The notes beneath the pieces are model-generated. The model was not told the DNA's origin, made no database searches, and was given only the letters and a program-made list of their open reading frames with translations. Made by a program: the position numbers and the translations under genes. Positions 1 through 9,699 of a stretch of 34,780 bases of DNA are shown piece after piece (within the stretch, counting starts at the first letter, position 1; every line of letters begins with the position of its first letter). The DNA is from Prevotella sp. GTDB taxonomy: Bacteria > Bacteroidota > Bacteroidia > Bacteroidales > Dysgonomonadaceae. The stretch lies in the NCBI GenBank assembly GCA_031273295.1, contig JAISSD010000167.1, forward strand, positions 1 through 34,780, written 5' to 3'.

Positions 1-69
1 TCTCTTCGCGTTGTCAAAGGCGTTCAGTACCGCCCTTACTTTTGCTTCTTCTTCTGTTGTAAATGCCAT
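1..69 (-). CDS. Partial CDS, probable tail/surface-associated phage protein (N-terminus MAFTTEEEAKVRAVLNAFDNAKR...), continues past the left window edge
   Basis: ATG on the minus strand at 69; open frame of 23 codons to the window edge; follows the tail gene cluster in the same orientation. Confidence 0.55.
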   Translation of the reverse strand, partial: MAFTTEEEAKVRAVLNAFDNAKR

Positions 70-83
70 AACTGTATATTCTT

Positions 84-326
84 TTATGTTAGTCTAATTC
101 CTCCGTTCGACGTCAGGCGTAAGCCGCCCGACTTCGTCTGCCTCATACCGGGCGTCTGTAACGCCCCTTTTACGTAAATAAGCTTTTGCGCTGTCTTGTT
201 GCCGCAAACCGCATTGATAAGATACACTTCATCCAGCCCGTTGTTCGCCTCGACTTGCTCAAACGCAATCAGGATTTCTCCCGACGCGCCGGATTGAGGA
301 GTGATTTCAACTTTTCCTACTCTCAT
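84..326 (-). CDS. Small phage protein with VEITPQSGASGE N-terminus and GGLRLTSNGGIRLT C-terminus
   Basis: 80 aa ORF packed against its neighbours; N-terminus resembles that of the next upstream gene (EIAPTSGTAGE). Confidence 0.65.
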   Translation of the reverse strand: MRVGKVEITPQSGASGEILIAFEQVEANNGLDEVYLINAVCGNKTAQKLIYVKGALQTPGMRQTKSGGLRLTSNGGIRLT

Positions 327-1267
327 GACAATACCTCTTCAATGTTCCAATCGGCATTAGCCGTCAGCTTATTGTAAATGATCGTACCTACCTGATTGTT
401 AGTGAACGCAATCTCCTCATTTTCCCAGCTGATCGAGAAATCGTCGCCGGCTGCTTGCGATATAGCGAGCTGTCCGATCACAGAGCCGGTTATGTCGCTC
501 TTGAAGATCACAATCAATTCACGAGCAGACGCCCCAACGGGTTGAGCGGCTGCGGCAAGGATGAGATTTTCCGTTCCCACGTTACCGATCACCCGCGAAA
601 GTGTCAGCCAGCTCACATCCGCGCCGCCCTGCTTCTCGATCGTGTAACCGACATTACTTTGAATGGATACCGTTCGCTCTTCGCCTGCTTTGTCGAATTG
701 CGTCAGCGTTGCCGGGTCAAGCGTAAAGGATACCGTGCTGTCCGACGTGGCCTGTGTGATCGTGAACGTGCCGGCTACTTGCCACGCCTCGCCGTCATAG
801 TATTCGACCAGCACGGGGATGTCAACGGCCGCCGCTGTCGTATTCGTCGTGAAGCCAACGAGGATAGACACAGTTCCCTGCGCCGTCAGCCCGAAGCCTT
901 CCGTGAATGTGCCAACCAACCCGCTTACGGTATACCCCGTATTCGCCTTTAGCGACAAGTTTTTACCCGTATCCGTTGTGGATATGCGGAATTTCTCCGC
1001 ATTGGACACGCCTGCGATGTTTTTTTCTATCGCGTTATGCACGACATCCGCCACCTCTGTGTCTAACGTGAGAAACGGGGGCTTGGCTTCCACTTTCAGT
1101 ATCTCGATCGCATCTTCATTCGCTTCGGGATTCGTTATCGTTGCGCGAATCAGCTTCTGGTGCTGATTTCGACCGGTGTTGGCCTCTCTTAATTTATGAC
1201 CGATATTGTTTTCTCCCGCTGTTCCTGATGTCGGCGCGATCTCAAACAACCCTATTATTACTGCCAT
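323..1267 (-). CDS. BACON-like domain phage surface protein
   Basis: Likely start MAVIIGLFEI at 1267 inside ORF 323..1303; repeats of BACON-like pattern (TVSIQSNVGYTIEKQGGADVSWLTLSR...LIVIFKSDITGSVIGQLAISQAAG). Confidence 0.7.
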   Translation of the reverse strand: MAVIIGLFEIAPTSGTAGENNIGHKLREANTGRNQHQKLIRATITNPEANEDAIEILKVEAKPPFLTLDTEVADVVHNAIEKNIAGVSNAEKFRISTTDTGKNLSLKANTGYTVSGLVGTFTEGFGLTAQGTVSILVGFTTNTTAAAVDIPVLVEYYDGEAWQVAGTFTITQATSDSTVSFTLDPATLTQFDKAGEERTVSIQSNVGYTIEKQGGADVSWLTLSRVIGNVGTENLILAAAAQPVGASARELIVIFKSDITGSVIGQLAISQAAGDDFSISWENEEIAFTNNQVGTIIYNKLTANADWNIEEVLS

Positions 1268-1286
1268 AGTTGTATGTTTTATTTGT

Positions 1287-1526
1287 TTATAAAAGTTCTT
1301 CAATAACTAATTCTTCTAATTCCCAGCTGCGGTTGGTGATCAGTTTTGTGTATTTAGTCACACCCACCTCGCTGTTATGCCAATACAAACTTCCAGGATC
1401 AAACCGGATGAATGCACTCACGTCATCGACCGTACAGACGCGCGACACTATCGCCGACACAGCCTCCCTACGCTCGATGGCAACCCTGATGCAGCCCATG
1501 CCGACATATGTACTGTTACAATCCAT
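1287..1526 (-). CDS. Small phage protein ending in a half-BACON-like segment
   Basis: 79 aa ORF; C-terminus FDPGSLYWHNSEVGVTKYTKLITNRSWELEELVIEELL parallels the C-terminus of the 323..1267 product. Confidence 0.6.
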   Translation of the reverse strand: MDCNSTYVGMGCIRVAIERREAVSAIVSRVCTVDDVSAFIRFDPGSLYWHNSEVGVTKYTKLITNRSWELEELVIEELL

Positions 1527-1830
1527 GACTGATCTGTTCGCCCGTTGAACCCTTAATAACCTCTACTCTCCCGTCCGGCAGGATAACCGCTATCTGATAC
1601 ATAACCGTGCCGCTTCCCATTCCTTTCGTGTCGAGTAGGACGGTATAGTTGTTTTCGTCAACCCTGCTCATCTTCTCCTTCTCAAACCGCTTTGTTTTGT
1701 TTGAGTAGATATAGAAAAAGCAAGCGAATCCGACGTCGTCCATCGTCAAATTTCCTGGCAGGCACAGCGATACATTTAGTTTCAGCTGCGTGCCCTCTAC
1801 TGTTTTTACATTGCTGCTACATCCGTTCAT
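1516..1830 (-). CDS. Hypothetical phage protein
   Basis: 104 aa ORF overlapping neighbours at start and stop, collinear with the late operon. Confidence 0.6.
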   Translation of the reverse strand: MNGCSSNVKTVEGTQLKLNVSLCLPGNLTMDDVGFACFFYIYSNKTKRFEKEKMSRVDENNYTVLLDTKGMGSGTVMYQIAVILPDGRVEVIKGSTGEQISHGL

Positions 1831-2228
1831 TGCGCTTGGTCGGTGTTGGAAGATTCGACAAATAATTCATAAAATGCCTCAAGTAGTTGAGACGCAGTCA
1901 GCCGTGCGCCGTTTGGAAAACCGGCATCATTAGACGAATTGACGTCAATGATATCTGCATATTCCTCATCGGTAAAACAAACATCTATCACATCAGCCTC
2001 TTCGTCGTATTTTTCTTTGACGAAAGCATTAATGTCGTCATCGGCCGCAAGCCCCTTAGCTGCTTCCTGAACATCTTCACGGAACTGTTTAAGATGCCTT
2101 CCTAAGCCGATGCGCAAATTCATCAGTTTCACTTTCGTTGCTTTTAGCAACTCCTTATCATTATGTTCGAGAAGAATAGCGGCTGCTATATGATATCTCG
2201 CCTCAATGTCTTTGTACGTTGTTTTCAT
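1827..2228 (-). CDS. Hypothetical phage protein
   Basis: 133 aa ORF, overlapping start/stop with the next gene. Confidence 0.65.
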   Translation of the reverse strand: MKTTYKDIEARYHIAAAILLEHNDKELLKATKVKLMNLRIGLGRHLKQFREDVQEAAKGLAADDDINAFVKEKYDEEADVIDVCFTDEEYADIIDVNSSNDAGFPNGARLTASQLLEAFYELFVESSNTDQAQ

Positions 2229-2246
2229 TCTATTTTTATTTTTTGG

Positions 2247-3296
2247 TTATGTTGAAGACATTAATGGGGTAGACCCCGTGTAGTATCCCTGACCTGTAAT
2301 GTAACATGCGATCATAACATATCCGCCCTGCGTTGGATAGTCGGGTAATATGCTTGTTTGCGTCGGGATGGTGGCAGTTGCGTCGCCCCCAGCCGAACAG
2401 GTTATGTTACTTATGTCAACCCGTCTTTCTCCGGACAAAAGCGGATCGTTCGCGTTAGACGTTGCGTATCGGAACGTAAGTTGTATCTGCGACACCGTAA
2501 CCGACGACGTAAGCCTGTTGTATACATAGATGTTTCCTGTAATACGACTGTTGTTATAATCGGCATTTACCGTCACTGTTACGCCTGCGGCCTCAAGATT
2601 AAACTCGGAGTATGAACCCGGAATGGGGATGAATGTATTGGCAATCCCCGGCGTCGAAATAGATGGCTTTGCATTTTGACACACAAAGCGATACACTTCA
2701 CATACTCCTACCGACAGCCCGGACGTCGGATAATCTAATATACCCGAATCATCCAGCTGTGTTGCTCCTGTTATATAGTTTGCCGTAGAAGCCCCTTTGG
2801 TGCGAATGGCCGCGCCGAAATAGATCGTAGACCAACCCACATAGATGTCTGACTTCGACAACCACCCGTCGGGTGCTGGGTCTGTCGCCATACACCCGAT
2901 CTGTATGGTATCACTTGTCTTATAGTATGTACCACCCATTGCAAATGCTTCGACGGGCGGCATTGCTAACGGATCGTAGCCGGCAAAATCACCTAACCGG
3001 TATGGCTCTGATGTTCCGCCTCTGGGTTGCTGATAGGTGTAATCAATACCGTTTTTGACCGCCGTCATCATCGCTTCGATTGTGGTGTACGATGGAATAT
3101 CCAACCCGCATCGCCCGCCTGTCGCCTTCCACCAATTTGACGGACGCTCGCTGGTGAAATTGTTTCGGACAGGTTTGTACTTCGCCCACTTATTGATTTT
3201 ATTACAACTACATAATGCGCCCAACGATAACGACGGATAGTCAAGCGCGTTCCTGACCATCATTATACTTAAATTTGTTTTTGGTAGCTGTGCCAT
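2247..3296 (-). CDS. Hypothetical phage tail-region protein (MAQLPKTNLSIMMVRNALD... family)
   Basis: 349 aa ORF collinear with tail genes; N-terminus type is common in Bacteroidales phages (recall, not searched). Confidence 0.7.
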   Translation of the reverse strand: MAQLPKTNLSIMMVRNALDYPSLSLGALCSCNKINKWAKYKPVRNNFTSERPSNWWKATGGRCGLDIPSYTTIEAMMTAVKNGIDYTYQQPRGGTSEPYRLGDFAGYDPLAMPPVEAFAMGGTYYKTSDTIQIGCMATDPAPDGWLSKSDIYVGWSTIYFGAAIRTKGASTANYITGATQLDDSGILDYPTSGLSVGVCEVYRFVCQNAKPSISTPGIANTFIPIPGSYSEFNLEAAGVTVTVNADYNNSRITGNIYVYNRLTSSVTVSQIQLTFRYATSNANDPLLSGERRVDISNITCSAGGDATATIPTQTSILPDYPTQGGYVMIACYITGQGYYTGSTPLMSST

Positions 3297-5173
3297 TATG
3301 ATGCTATATTTAGTCTGGTTTCTAACTCTGTGATACGCGCTTCAAGTGATGCTATTTTTACGTCCTTATCGTCCATCCATATAGCAACCTCTTTCAAGCC
3401 TGCAACGGCGATACTGTATCCTGCCTGATTATAGCTTATCCCGTATCTATCACTATACTCGTCATATTGAACAAATTCAGGGAATAGCGTTTGTAACTGT
3501 TGAGCGGATGAGCCGATAAACGTTGGACTTTCGTCCAAATCTTTTCGTGTATAGTAGAACACGTCCAAATTCTTTATCTTTTCCAACACAGCCGTCAAAT
3601 CTTCTTCTCTGTTTTTCAAACGTATGTCAGAGGTTGTCGACCATGATACTATTGAATAACAGTAGCTCATTCCTATTTGAACCATCGTTGTTGTACCGCG
3701 CTTAAATACATGGTGTACATCTGTCGTTCCGCCAACGGTGAATACCAAGCTGCCCCATGTCGGCTGAATAGACCATCCGCCCTCGACGCCCGACCCAGAA
3801 AAGGCCTTATCCTGACTGTTGTAAACTATCCCACTCGTAATAGTCCCCCCGGTGAAGCCAGCCGCGTTTAGCACGCCATTCGAGATCGTTAGACCGCTTC
3901 CCACTTTGATCATACCGAGTGTACTTGCGCCAGCTACCGGAGCGGTGATATCCCACGTCCCTGAGGCGCATGCAATGACGTCGCTTGAAGCCGTAACGCT
4001 CTTGAAATTAACATCCGATGTCTTACTTAGATTCTGGTTAATGACATCCAAGTACGCCTTGTTGCTATGCGTATGGTTGTTGGTGTAGGCAGTATTCCAA
4101 TTCGTCACAAGCGTGGATGTGATACCGTCAAGTACAGACTTATTGCTATGCGTATGGTTGTTATTGTATGCCGTAGTCCAATAGGTACGTTCGGTAGCGG
4201 TAATATGTACAGTTGTATTACCTGTATGGGATGTCAAATCCGCCTGGAGCGCAAACGTTAAACCTTTTGTGAGCGTAAGTACATTGCCAGCATATGTACC
4301 GGTCGTAACCGCATTACCCGAACCGGTAATGACGAAGCTGCCGATACCTCCGCCTATTGCACCGTCTTTGAGCGATACCAGCCCATTGCTGACGTTAAAT
4401 TGTTCCGAATTAAACCGCGCCATGCCGACAGCATCGTAGCCTGCGATCGGAGACGTCAAGTTCCATGCGCCTGTGCTGTAAGCAACAACATCACCAGCAG
4501 CCAGCACGTTGTTAAAATTGACGTTTGCCGTTTTATTCAGGTTTTGGTCAATCACGTCCAAACATGCTTTATTGTCGTGCGTATGGTTGTTGGTGTAGGC
4601 AGTATTCCAATTCGTCACAAGCGTGGCCGTGATGCCGTCAAGTACGCTCTTGTTTGAATGAGTGTGTGAGCTGGCATAAGCGGCGTTCCAATTGTCGATC
4701 AGCGCAGAAGTAACGTCGTCCAGCACGCTCTTATTGTTGTGAGTATGGGAGTTGGCAAACGCAGCATTCCAATTTGCTCGCTCGACATCAGTAATCCCGC
4801 TTCCCTCGCCGCCAATACCGTCTTTCAATGAGACTAAGCCGGAGACAACGTTAAACTGCTCTTCGTTAAAGCGTGCCATGCCTACCGCATCATACCCAGC
4901 CAACGGCTCTGTTAGATCCCAATCGCCGGATATATAGGCGATAATATCCCCTTTGCTGACTGCCGTGTAATCGGATTCGATGTACGGACTTTCCAGCATG
5001 TCACCGCCAGCATCCTGAACGACTAACCGCCAATGTTGTAAGGCCGAACCGCCCCCGCCGGATGACGAACCCTCGCCCCCTCCGGAAGAAACAATATCCG
5101 ATTGTCGCCCCGTGCGCGGCAATGCGGCTATCCTAATCGTTTTATTTACAACATCAATCATACGGTATATCAC
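3296..5173 (-). CDS. Tail fibre/spike with repetitive shaft and C-terminal S74 intramolecular chaperone
   Basis: 625 aa; five HTHxNKxxLD repeats; C-terminus TSDIRLKNREEDLTAVLEKIKNLDVFYYTRK...IGSSAQQLQTLFPEFV matches the endosialidase-chaperone (Peptidase_S74) pattern. Confidence 0.88.
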   Translation of the reverse strand: MIYRMIDVVNKTIRIAALPRTGRQSDIVSSGGGEGSSSGGGGSALQHWRLVVQDAGGDMLESPYIESDYTAVSKGDIIAYISGDWDLTEPLAGYDAVGMARFNEEQFNVVSGLVSLKDGIGGEGSGITDVERANWNAAFANSHTHNNKSVLDDVTSALIDNWNAAYASSHTHSNKSVLDGITATLVTNWNTAYTNNHTHDNKACLDVIDQNLNKTANVNFNNVLAAGDVVAYSTGAWNLTSPIAGYDAVGMARFNSEQFNVSNGLVSLKDGAIGGGIGSFVITGSGNAVTTGTYAGNVLTLTKGLTFALQADLTSHTGNTTVHITATERTYWTTAYNNNHTHSNKSVLDGITSTLVTNWNTAYTNNHTHSNKAYLDVINQNLSKTSDVNFKSVTASSDVIACASGTWDITAPVAGASTLGMIKVGSGLTISNGVLNAAGFTGGTITSGIVYNSQDKAFSGSGVEGGWSIQPTWGSLVFTVGGTTDVHHVFKRGTTTMVQIGMSYCYSIVSWSTTSDIRLKNREEDLTAVLEKIKNLDVFYYTRKDLDESPTFIGSSAQQLQTLFPEFVQYDEYSDRYGISYNQAGYSIAVAGLKEVAIWMDDKDVKIASLEARITELETRLNIAS

Positions 5174-7268
5174 TTAATCGCGCCGCGTCTGCTGAAAAAC
5201 TGACGGCGTTTATTGTTGTCTTTGCGTTGTGAAAGTCCAGACTACACCCTATAACCAAATATTTGTCAGACAAAACAGGAGAATATCCGATGTAAGACAT
5301 AATGGGGTTGTCGGCCATGTTTATGTCTACTGCAAACTTTTCGTTTTTCGCCGTGTAGTTTGAGTGAATAGTACACATTAGAAGACGCTCAAGGATATCG
5401 GTTTGACCAGCTCTCGTAAAAGAAATCTGTAATTTATACGCATTATCTTCGCGCCTATAAATGTTCGCTTTTCCGATCGGAAGCTGATCAGTGTTAGCTG
5501 AAATTACTTTCAACTTGACCTCTTCATAATCTGCCGCTACTTTTTTATTTACATAACTCCTAAATTCGTAGTCATCGGTAGGCACTTTATTCCCGTCGGC
5601 GTCCATTACGGATATGGAAATATCGTTTATCAGGATGTTTTTTACGGGCGCGGCAGTTGATCCGTAATCGCCACTCTTAATAGAACCCAAAATAGATGCG
5701 TTTGTTATCTCAAATATTAGATAGCCATATACCGACCCGTCAGTTGGGAGCGGCACGTTTACGCCTATATTCAAGTCTTTGTCTGGGATGCGCGACAACG
5801 GCCAGCGCCCACCCCTCATTTCATTATAACTTAATACATTTGAATTGATCGCCCACCGGTTAATCATCAATGGTATTTCGCCTACCTCCTGATTGCAGAA
5901 ATACAACACGAGCCTTGCATCTTTATCTATATAGTCAACCCATCTTGGCTGATTGAAAACATCGCTATTCGTAAACGAACGAATTAAGCTCCCGTTTTCG
6001 TCAACTGTATACAAATTGCAATCCATCTCCAGTGTCTTTGCGCCCTTGTATGGCGGTTGTGAATAGTCTGCGTCATTTTCGGTATCGAACGGATTATCGC
6101 GCATATTTACATACACGCTCATTTTAACGTTAATATAGTATCGTTTTTCCGTTCCGGCGACGTATTTTTTTGCATCAATACGATAGAATGACGTGGTCCC
6201 AGTCGCGGTGTACGGTAATACTGCACCTATCAGCGTCCCGTTGCTGTCATTGTTCGTATAGATTGCGAATTTTGACGCGCTATATAGACCCTCTATGTTC
6301 TTGTCTTTTCCAAACAATTCAAATTTATACGCACTATCTCCCGCTATGGAAATGCTTTCGGACATGCTATCAATGTTGACGGGCTTGTCGTATATCGGAT
6401 TTTCCGCATATAGTGAACTTGTGATTTTGGCATTATTGATCATTTCCTCAAACCCATATCCACCTTCTGTTGAGGCTGTGCCTCTCTGGAGAACCTCTCC
6501 GGAATTGAAATTTACAGCAGTATCACCAATATAGGACAGGCTACTAAAATTGTAGCACTTCATAGCTGTTGATGCCTTCACTGTGTTGTAATCATAGATA
6601 TAGACGTTCGCACCCCTTTGAACCATCATAAGCCCGAACGGTTGTAAGATGCTTTCTATAACCTCTCTGCACGTCATCGGCTCGTTGTCTTCATCATAAA
6701 AATTAGAAGACTGTACGTATAGTTTATGCAATATGGTTTCGGATGAAGATAATGAAACGCCGTTTGCTATTGTGGAGCAGCCTATATACAGCCTGCCGAA
6801 AGGCAAACCCAGCTTATCAAAGCATCTTTTGAGTTGAGTTAACAGCGTGGCAATGTCGGCATATGCGCTGTTATCTTCATTCCTGAATTTGATGCGTTCC
6901 ATAACATTAAAATCGGCCGCCGAAAACTCGACCGGATAAGGCGGGTAATCGGACAGCGTTTCGCAGTACAGCTCGCTATCCAGCCATCCCGACCAATAGA
7001 GGTTGCCGGCGCGGTAAAACTTGACCATGCACCCCTGCATGTCATCTGTATGTAGATCGGTAAACTGAAATACGGATTGACTTTTTATGCGTATTGACGC
7101 GCCCGATCCTTGTATAGTAGTAAGTTTTTTTTGTTCGGGATAATCGAGTATAAACGGTGCTTCATCCGGCGTTATAGAAACGGGCGAAACGGCGGCATTT
7201 GTCAAGATTTCAACCCTATTGAGGACTTCATCCAATCCCCTAAATTCATAGAAGTACTTTACATTCAT
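5154..7268 (-). CDS. Tail tip / distal tail protein
   Basis: 704 aa ORF directly downstream of the tape measure gene, position and length typical of tail-tip proteins in siphophages. Confidence 0.65.
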   Translation of the reverse strand: MNVKYFYEFRGLDEVLNRVEILTNAAVSPVSITPDEAPFILDYPEQKKLTTIQGSGASIRIKSQSVFQFTDLHTDDMQGCMVKFYRAGNLYWSGWLDSELYCETLSDYPPYPVEFSAADFNVMERIKFRNEDNSAYADIATLLTQLKRCFDKLGLPFGRLYIGCSTIANGVSLSSSETILHKLYVQSSNFYDEDNEPMTCREVIESILQPFGLMMVQRGANVYIYDYNTVKASTAMKCYNFSSLSYIGDTAVNFNSGEVLQRGTASTEGGYGFEEMINNAKITSSLYAENPIYDKPVNIDSMSESISIAGDSAYKFELFGKDKNIEGLYSASKFAIYTNNDSNGTLIGAVLPYTATGTTSFYRIDAKKYVAGTEKRYYINVKMSVYVNMRDNPFDTENDADYSQPPYKGAKTLEMDCNLYTVDENGSLIRSFTNSDVFNQPRWVDYIDKDARLVLYFCNQEVGEIPLMINRWAINSNVLSYNEMRGGRWPLSRIPDKDLNIGVNVPLPTDGSVYGYLIFEITNASILGSIKSGDYGSTAAPVKNILINDISISVMDADGNKVPTDDYEFRSYVNKKVAADYEEVKLKVISANTDQLPIGKANIYRREDNAYKLQISFTRAGQTDILERLLMCTIHSNYTAKNEKFAVDINMADNPIMSYIGYSPVLSDKYLVIGCSLDFHNAKTTINAVSFSADAARLSDIPYD

Positions 7269-9076
7269 CCTATTCTGTTTTGCCTTGTGTTATAATTATT
7301 CAGGACGCCTACCAATTCACGCCCCTCTATCCTGAATACAACATTACCGGAAAACCCGCCGTCATCCTTAGGCCGTATCAGCTCACGTAATTTATTGAGC
7401 GGAGCAACAACCTCTGGGTTACTTGCCGCGCCCGGATACTCTCCAACCCTTGCAAACGTTTCACCGTAAACTATGCCTCCGGACGCCATAGAAGTTGCCT
7501 TTTGTAACTTTGATTTAGCAATAGATGTCGCCGCGATAAGTGCGGCTCCGGCGGCTATTGCGAGAGGTGGATTTGAGAGTAGTTTATCAAATGCAATCTT
7601 CGCCATTCCAGCCGCAATAATCGACGCGCCGAACTGTCTCAGCAAATCCATCAATCCGATAAGCATGTTTTTAAACGCGTCTCCGGCATCGCTTGAGGCC
7701 GCCATTTCTCCGATTGATTCAAACGCTTCCGACATGGCGGATTGCAATAATCCGCTTGCCATTTGTGAAATATCTAATAGCGCTTCGTTCGTATTCGTCA
7801 TTTCATTCAAATGCGCCTCAAGATCAGCCTTTTGTTTCGCGTATATCGCCCGCATTTCGTCCGTTGTGGCGTAGTTATATTTCATCGTTACATCGTGTAT
7901 CTTCTCCTGCGTTGCCGCGATACTGCCGGAAATATCCCACGCTTCGCCATCCTCCTCTGTTGTTCCGCTTAAAACGTAAGGCGATACCTCTATCGGAGCA
8001 GATACTTGTATGGGATCGTCTTTGATTTTTTCTTCTATCGCTCTCTTTACATCGTTCGATAACCCTTGATTGTCAAGTTTAATCTTTTGATCTTCGGTCA
8101 AGACTATTTCTTTGTCATTATCAAAGGCTCCGTTAATTCTTGCATCCGCCGCGTTAAGCTCGTATTGTTGTGTGCTTGCCCTCTGTATGAATTGATTTTT
8201 TTCTACAAAAAGCTTGGCGGCTTCTGAAAGTTGGCTCTTTACGTCGTCAGGCATTTGCGTAAAATAAAACGCCATTTCGGCAAAAGCTCCTTCTGCGGAT
8301 TCTTTAAATTTATTAAATGCGATCTCCGCATCTTTATCGTACAAAACAGTTTCGCCGCCCCTGCGTAATTTTTCCCTGCGATAAATAGCGTTTTCCTTAG
8401 ATGAATAATCTTTGGCTGCGGCTGTGTAATCAGGACGGTTAATCTCGCTCATAAAATAGTCAATCTCTTCCCTCGTCAAATCACGGCCAAATCCCTGTTC
8501 CTTCATCGCCTCATTGACCGTTCCATAGGCGGCATTTGCCGTTGTTTCTACTTGTTTATTTATAATTTTTAATATATCCTCCTCTGCTTTTCGCGCGTTT
8601 GCTAAATGCTTGTTTCGCTCCTCTGCGCTCAATTTCCTGTTTTTCGCTATATTTAGCTCGGTAAGCCTTATGGTTTCAAGATCGGACAATGTTTTATTTG
8701 AAAACAATCTTGAGGTTCCAAGCTCGTCCATTATGTTGTAATATTCCCCAGCTTTATCTATTATCCTTTGCAGGTTTGATAGGAAATTACTAACATCCCC
8801 CATAGCAAGCGATTTAAAAAACGCATTTACCGAAGATTTTGCCTGTGTCATAACTCTATCAAACTCATCACCAGAGGTTTGTGAGCTATGTATCATCTTG
8901 TCGAACGCTTTCACTCCGCCAGCGGCAACCCCAAGGCCTCCGGCAAGCAGTAGCACCCCAGAGCGAAGAGCTTTCATCCCTGCCTCAAAGGCCTTTATCT
9001 GTGATTGACTTTGCTTTAAAGTCTTATCAAACTGATCATTTTGCAAAAGCAATCTTGTAATTAAATCTGCCGGCAT
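7265..9076 (-). CDS. Tail tape measure protein
   Basis: 603 aa; hydrophobic Ala/Gly-rich segments, coiled-coil-like N-terminus, C-terminus MASGGIVYGETFARVGEYPGAASNPEVVAPLNKL typical of tape measures; follows overlapping chaperone ORFs. Confidence 0.88.
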   Translation of the reverse strand: MPADLITRLLLQNDQFDKTLKQSQSQIKAFEAGMKALRSGVLLLAGGLGVAAGGVKAFDKMIHSSQTSGDEFDRVMTQAKSSVNAFFKSLAMGDVSNFLSNLQRIIDKAGEYYNIMDELGTSRLFSNKTLSDLETIRLTELNIAKNRKLSAEERNKHLANARKAEEDILKIINKQVETTANAAYGTVNEAMKEQGFGRDLTREEIDYFMSEINRPDYTAAAKDYSSKENAIYRREKLRRGGETVLYDKDAEIAFNKFKESAEGAFAEMAFYFTQMPDDVKSQLSEAAKLFVEKNQFIQRASTQQYELNAADARINGAFDNDKEIVLTEDQKIKLDNQGLSNDVKRAIEEKIKDDPIQVSAPIEVSPYVLSGTTEEDGEAWDISGSIAATQEKIHDVTMKYNYATTDEMRAIYAKQKADLEAHLNEMTNTNEALLDISQMASGLLQSAMSEAFESIGEMAASSDAGDAFKNMLIGLMDLLRQFGASIIAAGMAKIAFDKLLSNPPLAIAAGAALIAATSIAKSKLQKATSMASGGIVYGETFARVGEYPGAASNPEVVAPLNKLRELIRPKDDGGFSGNVVFRIEGRELVGVLNNYNTRQNRIG

Positions 9077-9077
9077 A

Positions 9078-9684
9078 CTATTTACTGTTTTCTTTTACAT
9101 ACTGTTTTAACTTTTCGCGCAACCGCTTAGCGTCCTCATCCGAAACTGTTGTATCGACTTTTTCTTTTTTCTCCCAATGAAATGTCATTATATCGGTCGC
9201 TTTTAGCCTCTTTGTGCTGTTTGATTGTGCGATAACGTAACAGATCATTCGTGCTTGTTCCCATCTTTCTTTGTTTTTGAGGTATGAATATTCAAGTGCG
9301 ATATTGATTTCGTAAAATGGCATACGGTCAAGAACATAATCGGGAGGTAGGCCGCTTTCAAATACCAGCCTCCCGTACATTTCTTTTGCGCTTATTCTTT
9401 TTTTTTTCACCCTGTTCGCCATTCTCTTCGCCGGAATCCAATTTTTTAGTTTCCGCAACGAGCCATTTACGAAGATCGGGAAGCAGTTTTTCCTCGTCGA
9501 TCGCCTCAAAGAACTGATCAAACGATAAATCCGACTGCGGATTGTTTGCTACGATAATCGCATAATAAAGAATGATCTCGTTCTTCAAAAGTCCGGGAGC
9601 AAATGCCGCGCCGGTGAGTTCTTCGTAAACAATGAGCGAACGAAGGGTGTATTTTAAAATATATTCCTTTCCTGCTATTTTCAT
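9078..9684 (-). CDS. Tail assembly chaperone, predicted frameshifted (gpGT-like) fusion
   Basis: ORF 9078..9521 is in the +1 (= -2) frame relative to 9358..9684; both frames cross AAAAAAAAAA at 9398-9407 (minus strand). Confidence 0.68.
9358..9684 (-). CDS. Tail assembly chaperone, short (gpG-like) form
   Basis: 108 aa ORF between major tail protein and tape measure, ends just after an A10 run, overlaps the +1 frame ORF. Confidence 0.75.
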   Translation of the reverse strand: MKIAGKEYILKYTLRSLIVYEELTGAAFAPGLLKNEIILYYAIIVANNPQSDLSFDQFFEAIDEEKLLPDLRKWLVAETKKLDSGEENGEQGEKKKNKRKRNVREAGI

Positions 9685-9699
9685 ATTTGTTGTATATAA

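Noticed and set aside
455-952. Plus-strand 165 aa ORF
   Set aside because: Antisense to the BACON-like gene; composition looks like shadow coding and no recognisable domain
3296-5173. Diversity-generating retroelement acting on the tail fibre
   Set aside because: No reverse transcriptase or template/variable repeat pair with adenine-biased differences seen; the repeats are structural fibre repeats
9078-9521. Independent 147 aa protein starting MISSLRRSTRKN
   Set aside because: Its N-terminal part is just the alternate frame of the short chaperone; best explained by frameshifting or a later internal start
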